Below, piece after piece: positions 27,743 through 36,092 of a stretch of DNA of 64,000 nt. The stretch spans positions 1-64,000 of the forward strand of contig JANXSG010000047.1 in NCBI GenBank assembly GCA_025352825.1, given 5' to 3'. Each line of letters begins with the position of its first letter. The first letter of the stretch is position 1. The notes below the pieces were generated by a model. It searched no databases. It was not told the origin of the DNA and saw nothing but the letters and a program-made list of their open reading frames with translations. The translations under genes were made by a program, and so were the position numbers. The stretch comes from Chthonomonadaceae bacterium. GTDB taxonomy: Bacteria; Armatimonadota; Chthonomonadetes; Chthonomonadales; Chthonomonadaceae.

Positions 27743-27783
27743 ATCGAGTTCCTTGTTTTAGTAAGTGCCTGCTATAAGGCATG

Positions 27784-28524
27784 TTAGTTGAGGTGTATCT
27801 TGGGGATAGGATGCTCTTCACGCTTTTTAAACTCATCCAGCATCACCGCGGTCGCGGTAGCTCCCACTCTGCTGCATCCGAGATCACGGCAGTGTATGAG
27901 AGCATCCAGGTCGCGTACGCCACCAGCAGCTTTAATCTTTACTCGCTCAGAACAGTTCGCGCGCATCAGCTTAAGATCACTTTCGGTAGCGCCTTTGTAA
28001 GAGTATTTGCCATCCGATCCCTTAACGAATCCATATCCGGTTGAGGTTTTAACGTATTCAGCGCCTACTGATTCGCACACTTGGCATAGCTTTATTTTAA
28101 TCGCATCGCCCGGCATAAAGTCGTTTTCAAATATTACTTTTACAATCGCACCGTGCTTGTGCGCCTCTTCGACTACTGCACGAATATCGGCAGTGACATA
28201 GTTCCAATCTCCAGATAGTGCCTTTCCGATGTTTATTACCATATCGATTTCGGCAGCTCCATCAAGGCAAACGATTTCCGTCTCGTATCGTTTAGATTCG
28301 GTGGTGCTGCTACCATGTGGAAATCCGATCACTGTACAGACAGCCACTCCGCTGCCTGTCAGAATCTCGGCAGTCCTCTTAGTGTAGTATGGTTTTATGC
28401 AAACCGAAGCCACGCGATATTTTTTTGCTGTCTGGCAGCCTTCTTCCAGTTCGTTGTCTGTCATAGTAGGATGCAACAGCGAGTGATCAATCATTCCTGC
28501 CAGGTCTTCGTAGCTGTATTTCAT
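27784..28524 (-). CDS. deoC: Deoxyribose-phosphate aldolase
   Basis: It cleaves 2-deoxy-D-ribose 5-phosphate to glyceraldehyde 3-phosphate and acetaldehyde during deoxynucleoside salvage. IDHSLLHPTMT near the start and VCTVIGFPHGSS support the family. The two active-site lysines lie in IVKVIFEN and EYVKTSTGYG (the Schiff-base Lys), and KAAGGVRDLDAL closes the barrel. At 246 residues the length is normal. It lies 43 bases downstream of an MBL-fold hydrolase gene in the same direction and may be transcribed with it. Confidence 0.94.
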   Translation of the reverse strand: MKYSYEDLAGMIDHSLLHPTMTDNELEEGCQTAKKYRVASVCIKPYYTKRTAEILTGSGVAVCTVIGFPHGSSTTESKRYETEIVCLDGAAEIDMVINIGKALSGDWNYVTADIRAVVEEAHKHGAIVKVIFENDFMPGDAIKIKLCQVCESVGAEYVKTSTGYGFVKGSDGKYSYKGATESDLKLMRANCSERVKIKAAGGVRDLDALIHCRDLGCSRVGATATAVMLDEFKKREEHPIPKIHLN

Positions 28525-28567
28525 CTCACATCTCCGTCGATTTCAATGATAAATCCGATTCAATCAG

Positions 28568-29398
28568 CTATAATTTTCCAAATGATACACGTTTCCCAGC
28601 CTTACCCACCCAGGATTTAACTCCGGGAAACTTCGCATCAAGGAATCGCACGAATTTATCGGGGTCTTCCTGATTACCAATAAACATATCGTAGTGCGCC
28701 GGTACAACCAGACCAGGTTGCAGTTCTCCTGCGAGCTCTGCAGCTTCCTGGAAGGTGAAGTTGCCCAGACAACCAGCCAGAAACCGGTCTGCATCTCTAC
28801 CATTGATTGGGAGAAACATCACATCGAAATGCTCCCATTGCTGCAGAGTACTAATGAGCCCGTCATACATGATGCAGTCGCCAGAATGGTAGATTGTGAG
28901 TCCGCCTGTTTCGATCACGTATCCCAGGAATGGAAAGCCCAGTGTTGGGTGTTCATCAAAGAATTCATGCTTACTCTTGATCGCGGTGATCTTGACCCCA
29001 TCAATTTCAACTGCCTCACCGGCATTGATTGATTCCAGACGTTCACCTGGAATTTCTGCTTCCACTAGCATTCGTTTCGTTTCTGTTCTGGGGGAAATGA
29101 ACTTAGCTTTGGGGGATGCTGTAACCATTGCTTTGAGGGAATCGGGGCACAGATGATCTCCGTGGCCGTGCGTTACCAGAGCCAGGTCAGCCATCATCGC
29201 TTCTTCATAGTTGAGGAGAGTAGGCGTCTGGCGCGACTCCCAGGGCGCAAACCACGGATCAATATAGATAATATTACCGTTTGTTTTAATGATGAATGTG
29301 TGCTGCCCCATCCACCAAAATGCACCTTGGCCTGTAAATAGCTCAGTATTTTTGATATCGTTCAATAACATCCCGTGGGACTGGACTATTTCTGCCAT
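28568..29398 (-). CDS. UlaG-like MBL-fold metallo-hydrolase
   Basis: The zinc site THGHGDHLCPDS is the H-X-H-X-D-H motif of metallo-beta-lactamase-fold hydrolases. Further ligands are seen in TIYHSGDC and VPAHYDMF. The overall pattern is closest to the UlaG/L-ascorbate-6-phosphate lactonase-like group, in which many members have unknown lactone or phosphodiester substrates. ATG at 29398 (MAEIVQSHGMLLND) was chosen; a longer ORF would run back into the prs gene. It begins about 25 bases after the prs stop, so translation in one operon with prs is likely. Confidence 0.85.
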   Translation of the reverse strand: MAEIVQSHGMLLNDIKNTELFTGQGAFWWMGQHTFIIKTNGNIIYIDPWFAPWESRQTPTLLNYEEAMMADLALVTHGHGDHLCPDSLKAMVTASPKAKFISPRTETKRMLVEAEIPGERLESINAGEAVEIDGVKITAIKSKHEFFDEHPTLGFPFLGYVIETGGLTIYHSGDCIMYDGLISTLQQWEHFDVMFLPINGRDADRFLAGCLGNFTFQEAAELAGELQPGLVVPAHYDMFIGNQEDPDKFVRFLDAKFPGVKSWVGKAGKRVSFGKL

Positions 29399-29423
29399 AT
29401 CATTTATCCTGTTTTTACGGCTA

Positions 29424-30389
29424 TCAGTGGCTGGCATAGTGACGGAAAAGTTCACTGACGGAGCTGTCTTCATGTATGCGCATGATGGCGTCAGCCAGCA
29501 GTGGGGCAACTGAAAGGACACGCATTTTATCGATTTTCTTTGATTCGATATGAGGGATCGTATCCGTGACTACTACAGATTTCAGGGAAGATTTTTCAAG
29601 TTTGACAAGCGCATCACTTGAAAGAATAGCATGAGTGCAGCAGGCATGGACTGCTTCAGCGCCGCGATCCATCAATGCTTCCGCACCCTGAACTATACTG
29701 CCCCCTGTGTCAATCATATCATCGATCATGATGCAGACTTTTCCGCGCACATCGCCAATGATCTCCATGATCTCGACTTTATTGGGTTCGGGGCGCCGCT
29801 TAGCAATGATAGCAATCGGGGTTTTCAGATTCTCGGCCAGTGCTCTGGCTCTGGCAACTCCGCCAACATCTGGTGAGACTACACACGCATTTCCATCGTA
29901 GAGGCCTTCTGAAATAAGATGCTGAGCAATGAGAGGGCCAGCCATTAGATGATCGACTGGCAGATCGAAGAAACCCTGTATCTGGCCTGCATGAAGGTCT
30001 ACACATAACACACGGCTTGCACCTGCATGGGTGATCAGGTTCGCAACTAATCGAGCTGTTACGGGTTCTCTGGGTTTGATCTTTTTATCCTGGCGGGCAT
30101 ATCCGTAATAGGGCAGCACGACGGTAATTCTGGAGGCGGAAGCCCTTCGGAACGCATCGATCATAATAAGCAGTTCCATCAGGTTATCGTTTACTGGGTT
30201 ACAGGTAGGCTGAACAAGAAATATATCTTGTCCGCGTGCGCTCTCTTCTATTTTCACAAAGATTTCGCCGTCAGAAAATTTTGAGACCACAATCTTTCCC
30301 AGGGGGGTTCCCAACTCCTCTGCGATGCCTTTCGCGAGAGCGGGATTTGCATTTCCTGTAAAAATCCTCAGGTCGGATGGTTCGCGCAT
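29424..30389 (-). CDS. prs: Ribose-phosphate pyrophosphokinase
   Basis: It makes PRPP from ribose 5-phosphate and ATP for nucleotide, His and Trp synthesis. GNANPALAKGIAEELG opens the protein. DLHAGQIQGFFDLPVDHL forms the flexible/active loop region, and IMIDDMIDTGGSIVQGAEAL is the PRPP-binding motif. ATG at 30389 was chosen because AGGAG lies seven bases upstream, giving about 321 residues, the usual length. It lies downstream of glmU, a frequent bacterial gene pair (glmU-prs) supplying wall and nucleotide precursors. Confidence 0.95.
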   Translation of the reverse strand: MREPSDLRIFTGNANPALAKGIAEELGTPLGKIVVSKFSDGEIFVKIEESARGQDIFLVQPTCNPVNDNLMELLIMIDAFRRASASRITVVLPYYGYARQDKKIKPREPVTARLVANLITHAGASRVLCVDLHAGQIQGFFDLPVDHLMAGPLIAQHLISEGLYDGNACVVSPDVGGVARARALAENLKTPIAIIAKRRPEPNKVEIMEIIGDVRGKVCIMIDDMIDTGGSIVQGAEALMDRGAEAVHACCTHAILSSDALVKLEKSSLKSVVVTDTIPHIESKKIDKMRVLSVAPLLADAIMRIHEDSSVSELFRHYASH

Positions 30390-30533
30390 CTTATGACTCC
30401 TATTATCACCCAAAAAAATAATAAAAAATAAATAACTATATCTCACTATGTTGATGCTTCTATCATCAGATCAAAAAGAAAACTGCTATTTCAATCGATT
30501 ACACATTTCGCCCAGACAGTGTTTCCTCCAAAC

Positions 30534-31919
30534 CTATTTTCCAGACTTTCGCATCCGATACGCTGCAGCCCAGCCAGGTTTTTCTATTTGGATGCATCTT
30601 GCGATTGCCATCGCATCGTTGGCCACGCTGCCAGTAATGGGAGAAGCTGCAGCAATAAATGCTCCATCCCCAATTACTACTGGCGCTATCAAAGTAGTGT
30701 TTGTTCCAATAAATGCATTTTTTCCAATAGTGGTTCTATGTTTCTCGTAGCCATCGTAGTTGCAGGTGACAGTACCTGCTCCGATATTCGTATTTTCTCC
30801 GATGTCAGCGTCTCCAATATATGAGAGATGAGAAGCCTTGACACCGGCAGATAACCGAGAATTTTTCACTTCTACAAAATCTCCAATTCGCACATTTTCA
30901 CCAAGCTGCGATCCGTTTCTAATATTAGCGAAAGGCCCTATACTCACATGGTCAGCAATCTCGCTTCCTGCAACATTGGAGGATACTATCTTTACATTGT
31001 TACCGATTTTGCTGGCACTGATAATACAGTTTGGCCCTATTTCACAGCCCTCACCAATTGAAGTGCCAGAGTGAATTGTTGTGTTTGGTTCGATTGTTGT
31101 GTCTTGACCAATCTCGACCCCGCTATCGATATAAGTAGCGGATGGAGATGTAATGGAAACACCTCGCAGCATATGATCCTTGAGAATTCTCTGGCGTAAA
31201 ATCTCAGCACATTGAGCTAAATCTACTCTTGTGTTGACCCCCAGTACTTCATTCACATCATCAACTAGTACTCCTTTTACACTCTTACCGGATTTTATAA
31301 GGGCTGGGATGCTGTCCGTTAGATAGTACTCATTCTGAGCGTTTGCAGGCTTTAAAACGGCGATGGATTTCCATAGATATTTAGAATGGAATGCGTAGAT
31401 GGATGGGCTCCACTCTTTAATCAACCGCTGTTCTTCAGTACAGTCTTTTTCTTCAATAATGCGGCTGACATCGCCATCGTATTCGCGGAGAATTCTGCCA
31501 TACCCCGTGGGATCGGCCAGTACTGCTGTTAGCATGGTGACAGCGGATTCTGAATTCTGCTGTAGTGTGAGGAGTTTTTTTAGTGTATGGCTGGTTAGCA
31601 AAGGCGTATCACCTGCCAATACAAGGATGGTACCATTCCAGTCGGATAGAAGAGGTTTTGCAGATCGAACCGCATCCCCGGTTCCTTTAGGATTATTCTG
31701 AAGAGCAAACTCAACGTCTCCAGACAGCCCCTTTTGAACCAATTCAGCCTCGTGTCCGACAACAACCACTATACGTTCCACTCCAGATTCCTGACAGGCA
31801 AGAATCACGTGAGCAGTCATAGGCATGCCACATAATGGGTGAAGAGGCTTAGGCAACTTAGACCTCATCCGCGTTGATCTTCCCGCAGCCATAATGATAG
31901 CTGCTACTGGGCTGTCCAT
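30534..31919 (-). CDS. glmU: Bifunctional GlmU: glucosamine-1-phosphate acetyltransferase / GlcNAc-1-phosphate uridylyltransferase
   Basis: It makes UDP-GlcNAc in two steps for peptidoglycan and LPS. The N-terminal nucleotidyltransferase domain starts AAIIMAAGRSTRMRSKLPKP, where the usual glycine before TRM is Ser. The C-terminal left-handed beta-helix has many hexapeptide repeats (IGEGCEIGPNC, IGPFANIRNGSQLG), the acetyltransferase His-containing segment VKASHLSYIGDADIG and NIGAGTVTCNYDGY. ATG at 31919 follows AAGAGG; a longer frame start at 31973 has no such site. The promoter at 32029-32057 drives it, followed by prs. Confidence 0.95.
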   Translation of the reverse strand: MDSPVAAIIMAAGRSTRMRSKLPKPLHPLCGMPMTAHVILACQESGVERIVVVVGHEAELVQKGLSGDVEFALQNNPKGTGDAVRSAKPLLSDWNGTILVLAGDTPLLTSHTLKKLLTLQQNSESAVTMLTAVLADPTGYGRILREYDGDVSRIIEEKDCTEEQRLIKEWSPSIYAFHSKYLWKSIAVLKPANAQNEYYLTDSIPALIKSGKSVKGVLVDDVNEVLGVNTRVDLAQCAEILRQRILKDHMLRGVSITSPSATYIDSGVEIGQDTTIEPNTTIHSGTSIGEGCEIGPNCIISASKIGNNVKIVSSNVAGSEIADHVSIGPFANIRNGSQLGENVRIGDFVEVKNSRLSAGVKASHLSYIGDADIGENTNIGAGTVTCNYDGYEKHRTTIGKNAFIGTNTTLIAPVVIGDGAFIAAASPITGSVANDAMAIARCIQIEKPGWAAAYRMRKSGK

Positions 31920-32021
31920 TTTACCTCTTGCCTGAAGATTCGTATTCAGTAGATACGCAAACACAATCTTCACATGAAATTTATTAATGAATTGAATATG
32001 TTGTTTCTGAATGTGATGGCA

Positions 32022-32057
32022 CTATCTCATTATAGGGTTTTGAGATAGCAATGTCAA
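32022..32057 (-). promoter_or_regulatory. Perfect-consensus promoter of glmU-prs with overlapping palindrome
   Basis: On the minus strand TTGACA (32052-32057), 17 bases, then TATAAT (32029-32034). The inverted repeat CTATCTCA (32022-32029) / TGAGATAG (32041-32048) overlaps the -10 region and the spacer, the place where a repressor would bind. Confidence 0.85.
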
Positions 32058-32077
32058 GAGAACTACTCAGTTCGTAT

Positions 32078-32476
32078 TTATATTTTTGACTGGGTTAAAT
32101 AGTTCATTCTCAGATCGGTCAAACGACGGTGGGCCTCCCGCAAATCATCTTGAGGAATAGTAGATTCGATTTTACTCAATATAAATTGAATGCAGTCAAT
32201 GGCAAGCTGTGCTGATGGTAGATCTTTAATAAGCTCTCCGTTTTTCATGTTTGCCACCAATCCCATCGATTGCCAGGCATAGCTATCGAAGAGGGGAATC
32301 AGTGCTGCACTGAAGCCGTGAACATCCATCTGCATGGCAGCGAAGGAAAGCATCATACCAGGATCGGGCATAAACTTGCCCGCTTCCTCATTCATTTTGT
32401 CGGCTCCAACATCAGAAGTTAGATGTTCATTCAATTCCTTCGAAGCGTCTTCATTTATTGGTTCTTGCTCTTCCAT
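32078..32476 (-). CDS. DUF1844 protein
   Basis: The C-terminal ~90 residues (MMLSFAAMQMDVHGFSAALI, SYAWQSMGLVANMKNGELIKDL, AQLAIDCIQFILSKIE) match DUF1844, a short helical family of unknown function common in several phyla. The N-terminal ~40 residues are acidic and probably disordered. ATG at 32476 (MEEQEPINE) follows AAGGAGAG; the ORF start at 32497 is less likely. It is upstream of glmU in the same direction, but a strong promoter separates them. About 132 residues. Confidence 0.85.
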   Translation of the reverse strand: MEEQEPINEDASKELNEHLTSDVGADKMNEEAGKFMPDPGMMLSFAAMQMDVHGFSAALIPLFDSYAWQSMGLVANMKNGELIKDLPSAQLAIDCIQFILSKIESTIPQDDLREAHRRLTDLRMNYLTQSKI

Positions 32477-32648
32477 GTTCTCTCCTTCATCATACATATT
32501 TCACTCTGGGCCTCTTTGGCGAACGCCAAATTGGCAAGCAGGATTGCAGCTTATTTTAATCGCAATATATTATATCACGCATGGGTATTTTAACGGTGAG
32601 TATTGTAGACTATTTATGATTTTTGGGAAATAGTGATTGGAGGGATAT

Positions 32649-33401
32649 ATGCAGCTTGGTGAATTAGTATCGTATCTGGACGACTATCTTGACATCAACA
32701 AGATTCCGGACTGGAAAGATGCGGTTAACGGACTTCAAGTGAAAGGCCGGAAGGATATACGAAGAGTTGCAGTGACCGTAGATGCCTGCGAATACACTAT
32801 TAAAGAATCACTTCGACTTGAAGCTGATATTCTAATAGTCCATCATGGACTATTCTGGGGAACAAAAGTGCCGATCACAGGAGCTTACTATCGGAGGCTT
32901 GCACTGCTTTTAAAAAACGATCTTGGGTTGTACTCCAGTCATACACCTTTGGATGCACACGCAGAGGTAGGAAACAATCATGTGCTGGCAAGGAAACTTG
33001 GCCTGGTACCAGAAGGGATGTTCGGCGAAGTGGAAGGTGTTCCGATTGGAGTATGGGCTTATACGGATATGCCTCGTGCAAAATTTATTGAAAGAGTGAC
33101 CGATGTACTAGGGGCGGCCCCCATTTCGATTCTTGCTGGACCGGATACAGTGAGAAAAGTGGGCATCGTAACTGGGGGTGCTGGCAGCTGGATAGGGAAG
33201 GCAGCAGAAGTTGGTATCGATACATTTCTCACGGGCGAGGGGAATCATCACTCCTATTTTGATGCGGAAGAATTAGGATTAAATGTCCTATACGGCGGCC
33301 ACTACGCCACCGAGACTTTTGGGGTGGTGGCACTTGGTGAACACCTCACTAGAACGTTTGGTTTGGAGCATTTTATGATCGATCATCCAACTGGTTTATG
33401 A
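32649..33401 (+). CDS. Nif3-like dinuclear metal centre protein
   Basis: The NIF3/YbgI family forms hexameric rings with a dinuclear metal site; the biochemical role is still debated (one member has been called GTP cyclohydrolase I type 2). Conserved elements include DWKDAVNGLQVKG near the N-terminus, the ligand segment ILIVHHGLFWG, SHTPLDAHAEVGNNHVLA and FLTGEGNHHSYFDAEELG. The C-terminal GGHYATETFGV supplies further ligands. ATG at 32649 follows GGAGGGATAT; a TTG 12 bases earlier overlaps that site. Length 250 residues is typical of short forms. Confidence 0.9.
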   Translation: MQLGELVSYLDDYLDINKIPDWKDAVNGLQVKGRKDIRRVAVTVDACEYTIKESLRLEADILIVHHGLFWGTKVPITGAYYRRLALLLKNDLGLYSSHTPLDAHAEVGNNHVLARKLGLVPEGMFGEVEGVPIGVWAYTDMPRAKFIERVTDVLGAAPISILAGPDTVRKVGIVTGGAGSWIGKAAEVGIDTFLTGEGNHHSYFDAEELGLNVLYGGHYATETFGVVALGEHLTRTFGLEHFMIDHPTGL

Positions 33402-33502
33402 TAAATAAATTTGAAACAATAATTAATGAGTAAGTCTCATTACAGCTCGTAGTATATGTGTGCATAATAGCAGACATATATCTATATATTTGGAGCCAAG
33501 TA

Positions 33503-33736
33503 ATGAGCAATGCTACTACTGATTTCCGCATTTTATCGATGGATGTGGAGTATCCCGAAGACAATCGAATCGAATCATTGCATGATGCCAGTCTCCGCTC
33601 TGGCTTGTCTCTACGATATATTTCTTCAAAACTCACCAACCCCAACCATAGCGTATGCTTAGACGGAGAGAGATACTATCGCCGTGTCTATGTAGATATT
33701 TTGCTGCTCAAAATGAATGAAGAATTTGAAGTTTAA
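33503..33736 (+). CDS. Small hypothetical protein
   Basis: The 77-residue product starts MSNATTDFRILSMDVEYPED and contains LRYISSKLTNPNHSVCLDGE followed by a basic RYYRRVYV and an acidic tail. I do not recognise a family. GGAGCC lies upstream of the ATG at 33503. The even codon content and the ribosome-binding site make it plausible as a gene. It sits alone between Nif3 and a broken UDG-like gene. Confidence 0.45.
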   Translation: MSNATTDFRILSMDVEYPEDNRIESLHDASLRSGLSLRYISSKLTNPNHSVCLDGERYYRRVYVDILLLKMNEEFEV

Positions 33737-33896
33737 TACTATTTTAGGATGAAGAAAATCTGCATACAGCTATAGGCAACAATTTAGCGCACATATAGAA
33801 TGGTTTAAAGAGTATACAATGTCTGAACACTCATCGGAGAAGTGTCTAGGAGTAATATAGTTGGGAACATCAGATTAAAAAATAAGGAATTTGTCC
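33737..33896. other. Short intergenic stretch, nothing recognised
   Basis: AT-rich spacer between two plus-strand genes. A GAAGTGTCTAGGAGTAATAT stretch near 33839 is a weak ribosome-binding-like run without a following ORF. Confidence 0.4.
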
Positions 33897-35031
33897 ATGA
33901 CATTTAAACAAACAACATGGCTGTGCGAAAGTCTGCCGAAATGTGCTGGAATTTTCAGATCCGCAGGAGAGAGGAACGCTCCTGACTGGGTGATCGTTCA
34001 TTTTCAAGTTCCACCAGATGAAGTCGACGTTGCTGATATGCAGAATGTATCAGAGATATTTGCAAATCGCACACAAGCATTGATAGCTTCGTGGAAACGT
34101 GCAAGAGCACTATATCCGAAGGGAACAGAAGATGGACATAGGGCTGTTTGGCGGAATGAACAAGGTGAGCGCATATACTGGCAATCAGTAATGCCTCTTT
34201 CTGCCTTGCTTGGACAGATGGCAACCTTAAAATTAAACGAGTCCGTGTTAATCGACCTGCCTAATATAGCGAAACCACTTGATTATAATATAACGAAACC
34301 ACTTGTGTATAATATGGAAATTTTTGATTGTGATAAATATTTTAACAGGTGTAACACGGACGTTTTTCAGGCAATTTCACCTGAAGACTTGCAAAGCCTT
34401 CATATGGAATCTAAAGAACGTCAAGGAGTTTTCAAGCCCGTTGCAACCAACATGCATTTACCCGTTCGGGCAGCCATGTTAGCGTTGAATGCGTACGCTG
34501 GAGATGATTATCGAACATTTTTTGCGGAACCAAATCCAATGGTGAAAGCTTGTCGAACACACCTACCATTAATAATAAAGTTGCCTGCCGTAATAGCTAA
34601 TTACAGGTTGGGTATACCTTCTCTAGCTAACGGAGCGTTCTACTTCACAAATTTCGTAAAGGTTTATCCACCTGAGTCTGAGTTCAAAAATGCTCAGCAA
34701 ATGGGAAAAATTGCTAAAGAACAGTCCACATCTGACAAAGCTCTTTTGCCAGTATCTCAAGGAAGAGATCATTGATCATGTGAAAGATGAATGCCGAGTT
34801 TTTATATGTTTTGGTAACTCTGCTTCGCATTATTTCTCCACGACTTTTCAAAACGATCCCAACGTACAGTTTCAGACTATTGGTGCTTCTGACAGGGGTA
34901 ACAATTTAGTGAGGCGTTATATTATTAATGGCAAGATTGTGTTTGTAGTATTCGAACGTCATTTCTCGTATTACTCAAATACTACAACAAGGGAACTTGT
35001 ACGTATTCTCTCCAATGCTTACAATGTATAA
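33897..35031 (+). pseudogene. Probable uracil-DNA-glycosylase-fold protein broken by a frameshift
   Basis: The first frame (ATG 33897, AAGGA eight bases upstream) runs through a unique N-terminal ~150 residues and then LGIPSLANGAFYFTNFVKVY, and stops at 34775. The next frame, open through 34690-35031, supplies KLFCQYLKEEIIDHVKD, then VFICFGNSASHYF and a final FERHFSYY segment. F-x-T-N-x-V-K-x-x-P followed by a helix, then V-x-x-C-x-G-N-S-A, is the order seen in UDG-superfamily domains, so both frames likely belong to one ~370-residue protein. The join lies between about 34660 and 34730. A 24-bp in-frame tandem duplication lies at 34266-34313. The UDG assignment is inference. Confidence 0.5.
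34266..34313 (+). repeat. 24-bp tandem duplication
   Basis: ATAGCGAAACCACTTGATTA-TAAT (34266-34289) is repeated as ATAACGAAACCACTTGTGTA-TAAT (34290-34313) with three differences. It encodes a repeated IxKPLxYN octapeptide within the UDG-like gene. Confidence 0.8.
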
Positions 35032-35060
35032 GGGAATCCACAATAAATATTTCTCTTGCA

Positions 35061-35081
35061 ATGATGCTATAATGCATCATG
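35061..35081 (+). promoter_or_regulatory. -10 element in a palindrome, leaderless start of spoIIM
   Basis: TATAAT (35068-35073) ends five bases before the ATG of the next gene (35079). No ribosome-binding site is present. ATGATGC/GCATCAT (35061-35067 and 35074-35080) forms a perfect dyad around the -10 hexamer. Transcription would start at or beside the A of the ATG. Confidence 0.5.
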
Positions 35082-36092
35082 AATGAGAGAGATTTTGTTG
35101 ATAAAAAGCGCACAGACTGGGCGCATCTATCTAATCTTGTGCAGAAAGCCAATAGGATTGGAACTAAACGTCTCTCCCGATCGGAAATACAGGAGATAGG
35201 AATTCTCTATCGCCGAACTGCTTCCGATCTCGCTAAGGCTAGTGCGCGAGGCTTAAACGACGATTTAGTTGTTCACCTTAATGAACTAACTGCGCGATCA
35301 TACTCCCTTCTATACGAGCAATCCGAAGATCGTGATCCAGCAAAATCTGTGTTAGAGTTCTACATGTGGGAGTTTCCAGCGCTTCTTCAGAAACGATTTC
35401 TATACTTTTTTACGTCTGTATTGGTGGGAGTCATCGGAGCGGTGTTCGCATACTGGCTGGTAATTCATCAACCAGAAAAACTGAACTTATTTATTCCTGA
35501 TCAGCTTAGATCATCTGTTGAGGCTTGGAAAAGTGGGCACGTCTCCGGGTCTGCGCAGGCGGAGCAGTCGAGTCTGTTGATGGCGCATAATTTTCAGGTT
35601 GGTATGATCTCGTTTGCTGCGGGAGTCTTCGGTGGTTTTCCATCGATGGAGTTTATGTTCTCGAACGGCACTATGCTGGGTGCAATGAGCGCCCTCATGA
35701 CTCAGGTGCACCAGCACCAGAACTTCTGGCCGGGTATTGTGCCGCACGGAATAGCCGAGCTAACAGCTATATTTATCTGTGGGGCAGCGGGACTTCTAAC
35801 CGGTATCTCAATACTGTTACCTGGTCGGCAGACCAGGGCAGAATCGTTTATTTCGGGATCTCTTGACGCAATAAAACTAGTATTGGGAACCATTCCGTTA
35901 TTTGTTTTCGCAGGTATTATAGAGGGGATGTTCTCTCATCTACCTATACCAGCCTGGTTTCGATACCTATTCGCTGTGCTCAATGGACTTCTATGGTACC
36001 TCTATCTATTTATTCCAAGAAGAGGCTTTTCGAGAGGGTCAGAACATTATATCATCGTCGGGCAAGACCGATCCGGAGTGCGCATAGTATGA
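35079..36092 (+). CDS. SpoIIM-family integral membrane protein (DUF95)
   Basis: The protein has an N-terminal ~110-residue helical cytoplasmic region (RTDWAHLSNLVQKANRIG) and then at least five membrane helices. These include FFTSVLVGVIGAVFAYWLVI and the conserved FQVGMISFAAGVFGGFPSME and IVPHGIAELTAIFICGAAGL. In sporulating Firmicutes SpoIIM recruits peptidoglycan hydrolases at the engulfment septum; most non-sporulating bacteria carry homologues without known function. It overlaps the next gene by ATGA, which in turn overlaps a PBP2 gene by ATGA, so a link to wall growth is an inference from context. The inferred start is leaderless. Confidence 0.88.
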   Translation: MNERDFVDKKRTDWAHLSNLVQKANRIGTKRLSRSEIQEIGILYRRTASDLAKASARGLNDDLVVHLNELTARSYSLLYEQSEDRDPAKSVLEFYMWEFPALLQKRFLYFFTSVLVGVIGAVFAYWLVIHQPEKLNLFIPDQLRSSVEAWKSGHVSGSAQAEQSSLLMAHNFQVGMISFAAGVFGGFPSMEFMFSNGTMLGAMSALMTQVHQHQNFWPGIVPHGIAELTAIFICGAAGLLTGISILLPGRQTRAESFISGSLDAIKLVLGTIPLFVFAGIIEGMFSHLPIPAWFRYLFAVLNGLLWYLYLFIPRRGFSRGSEHYIIVGQDRSGVRIV

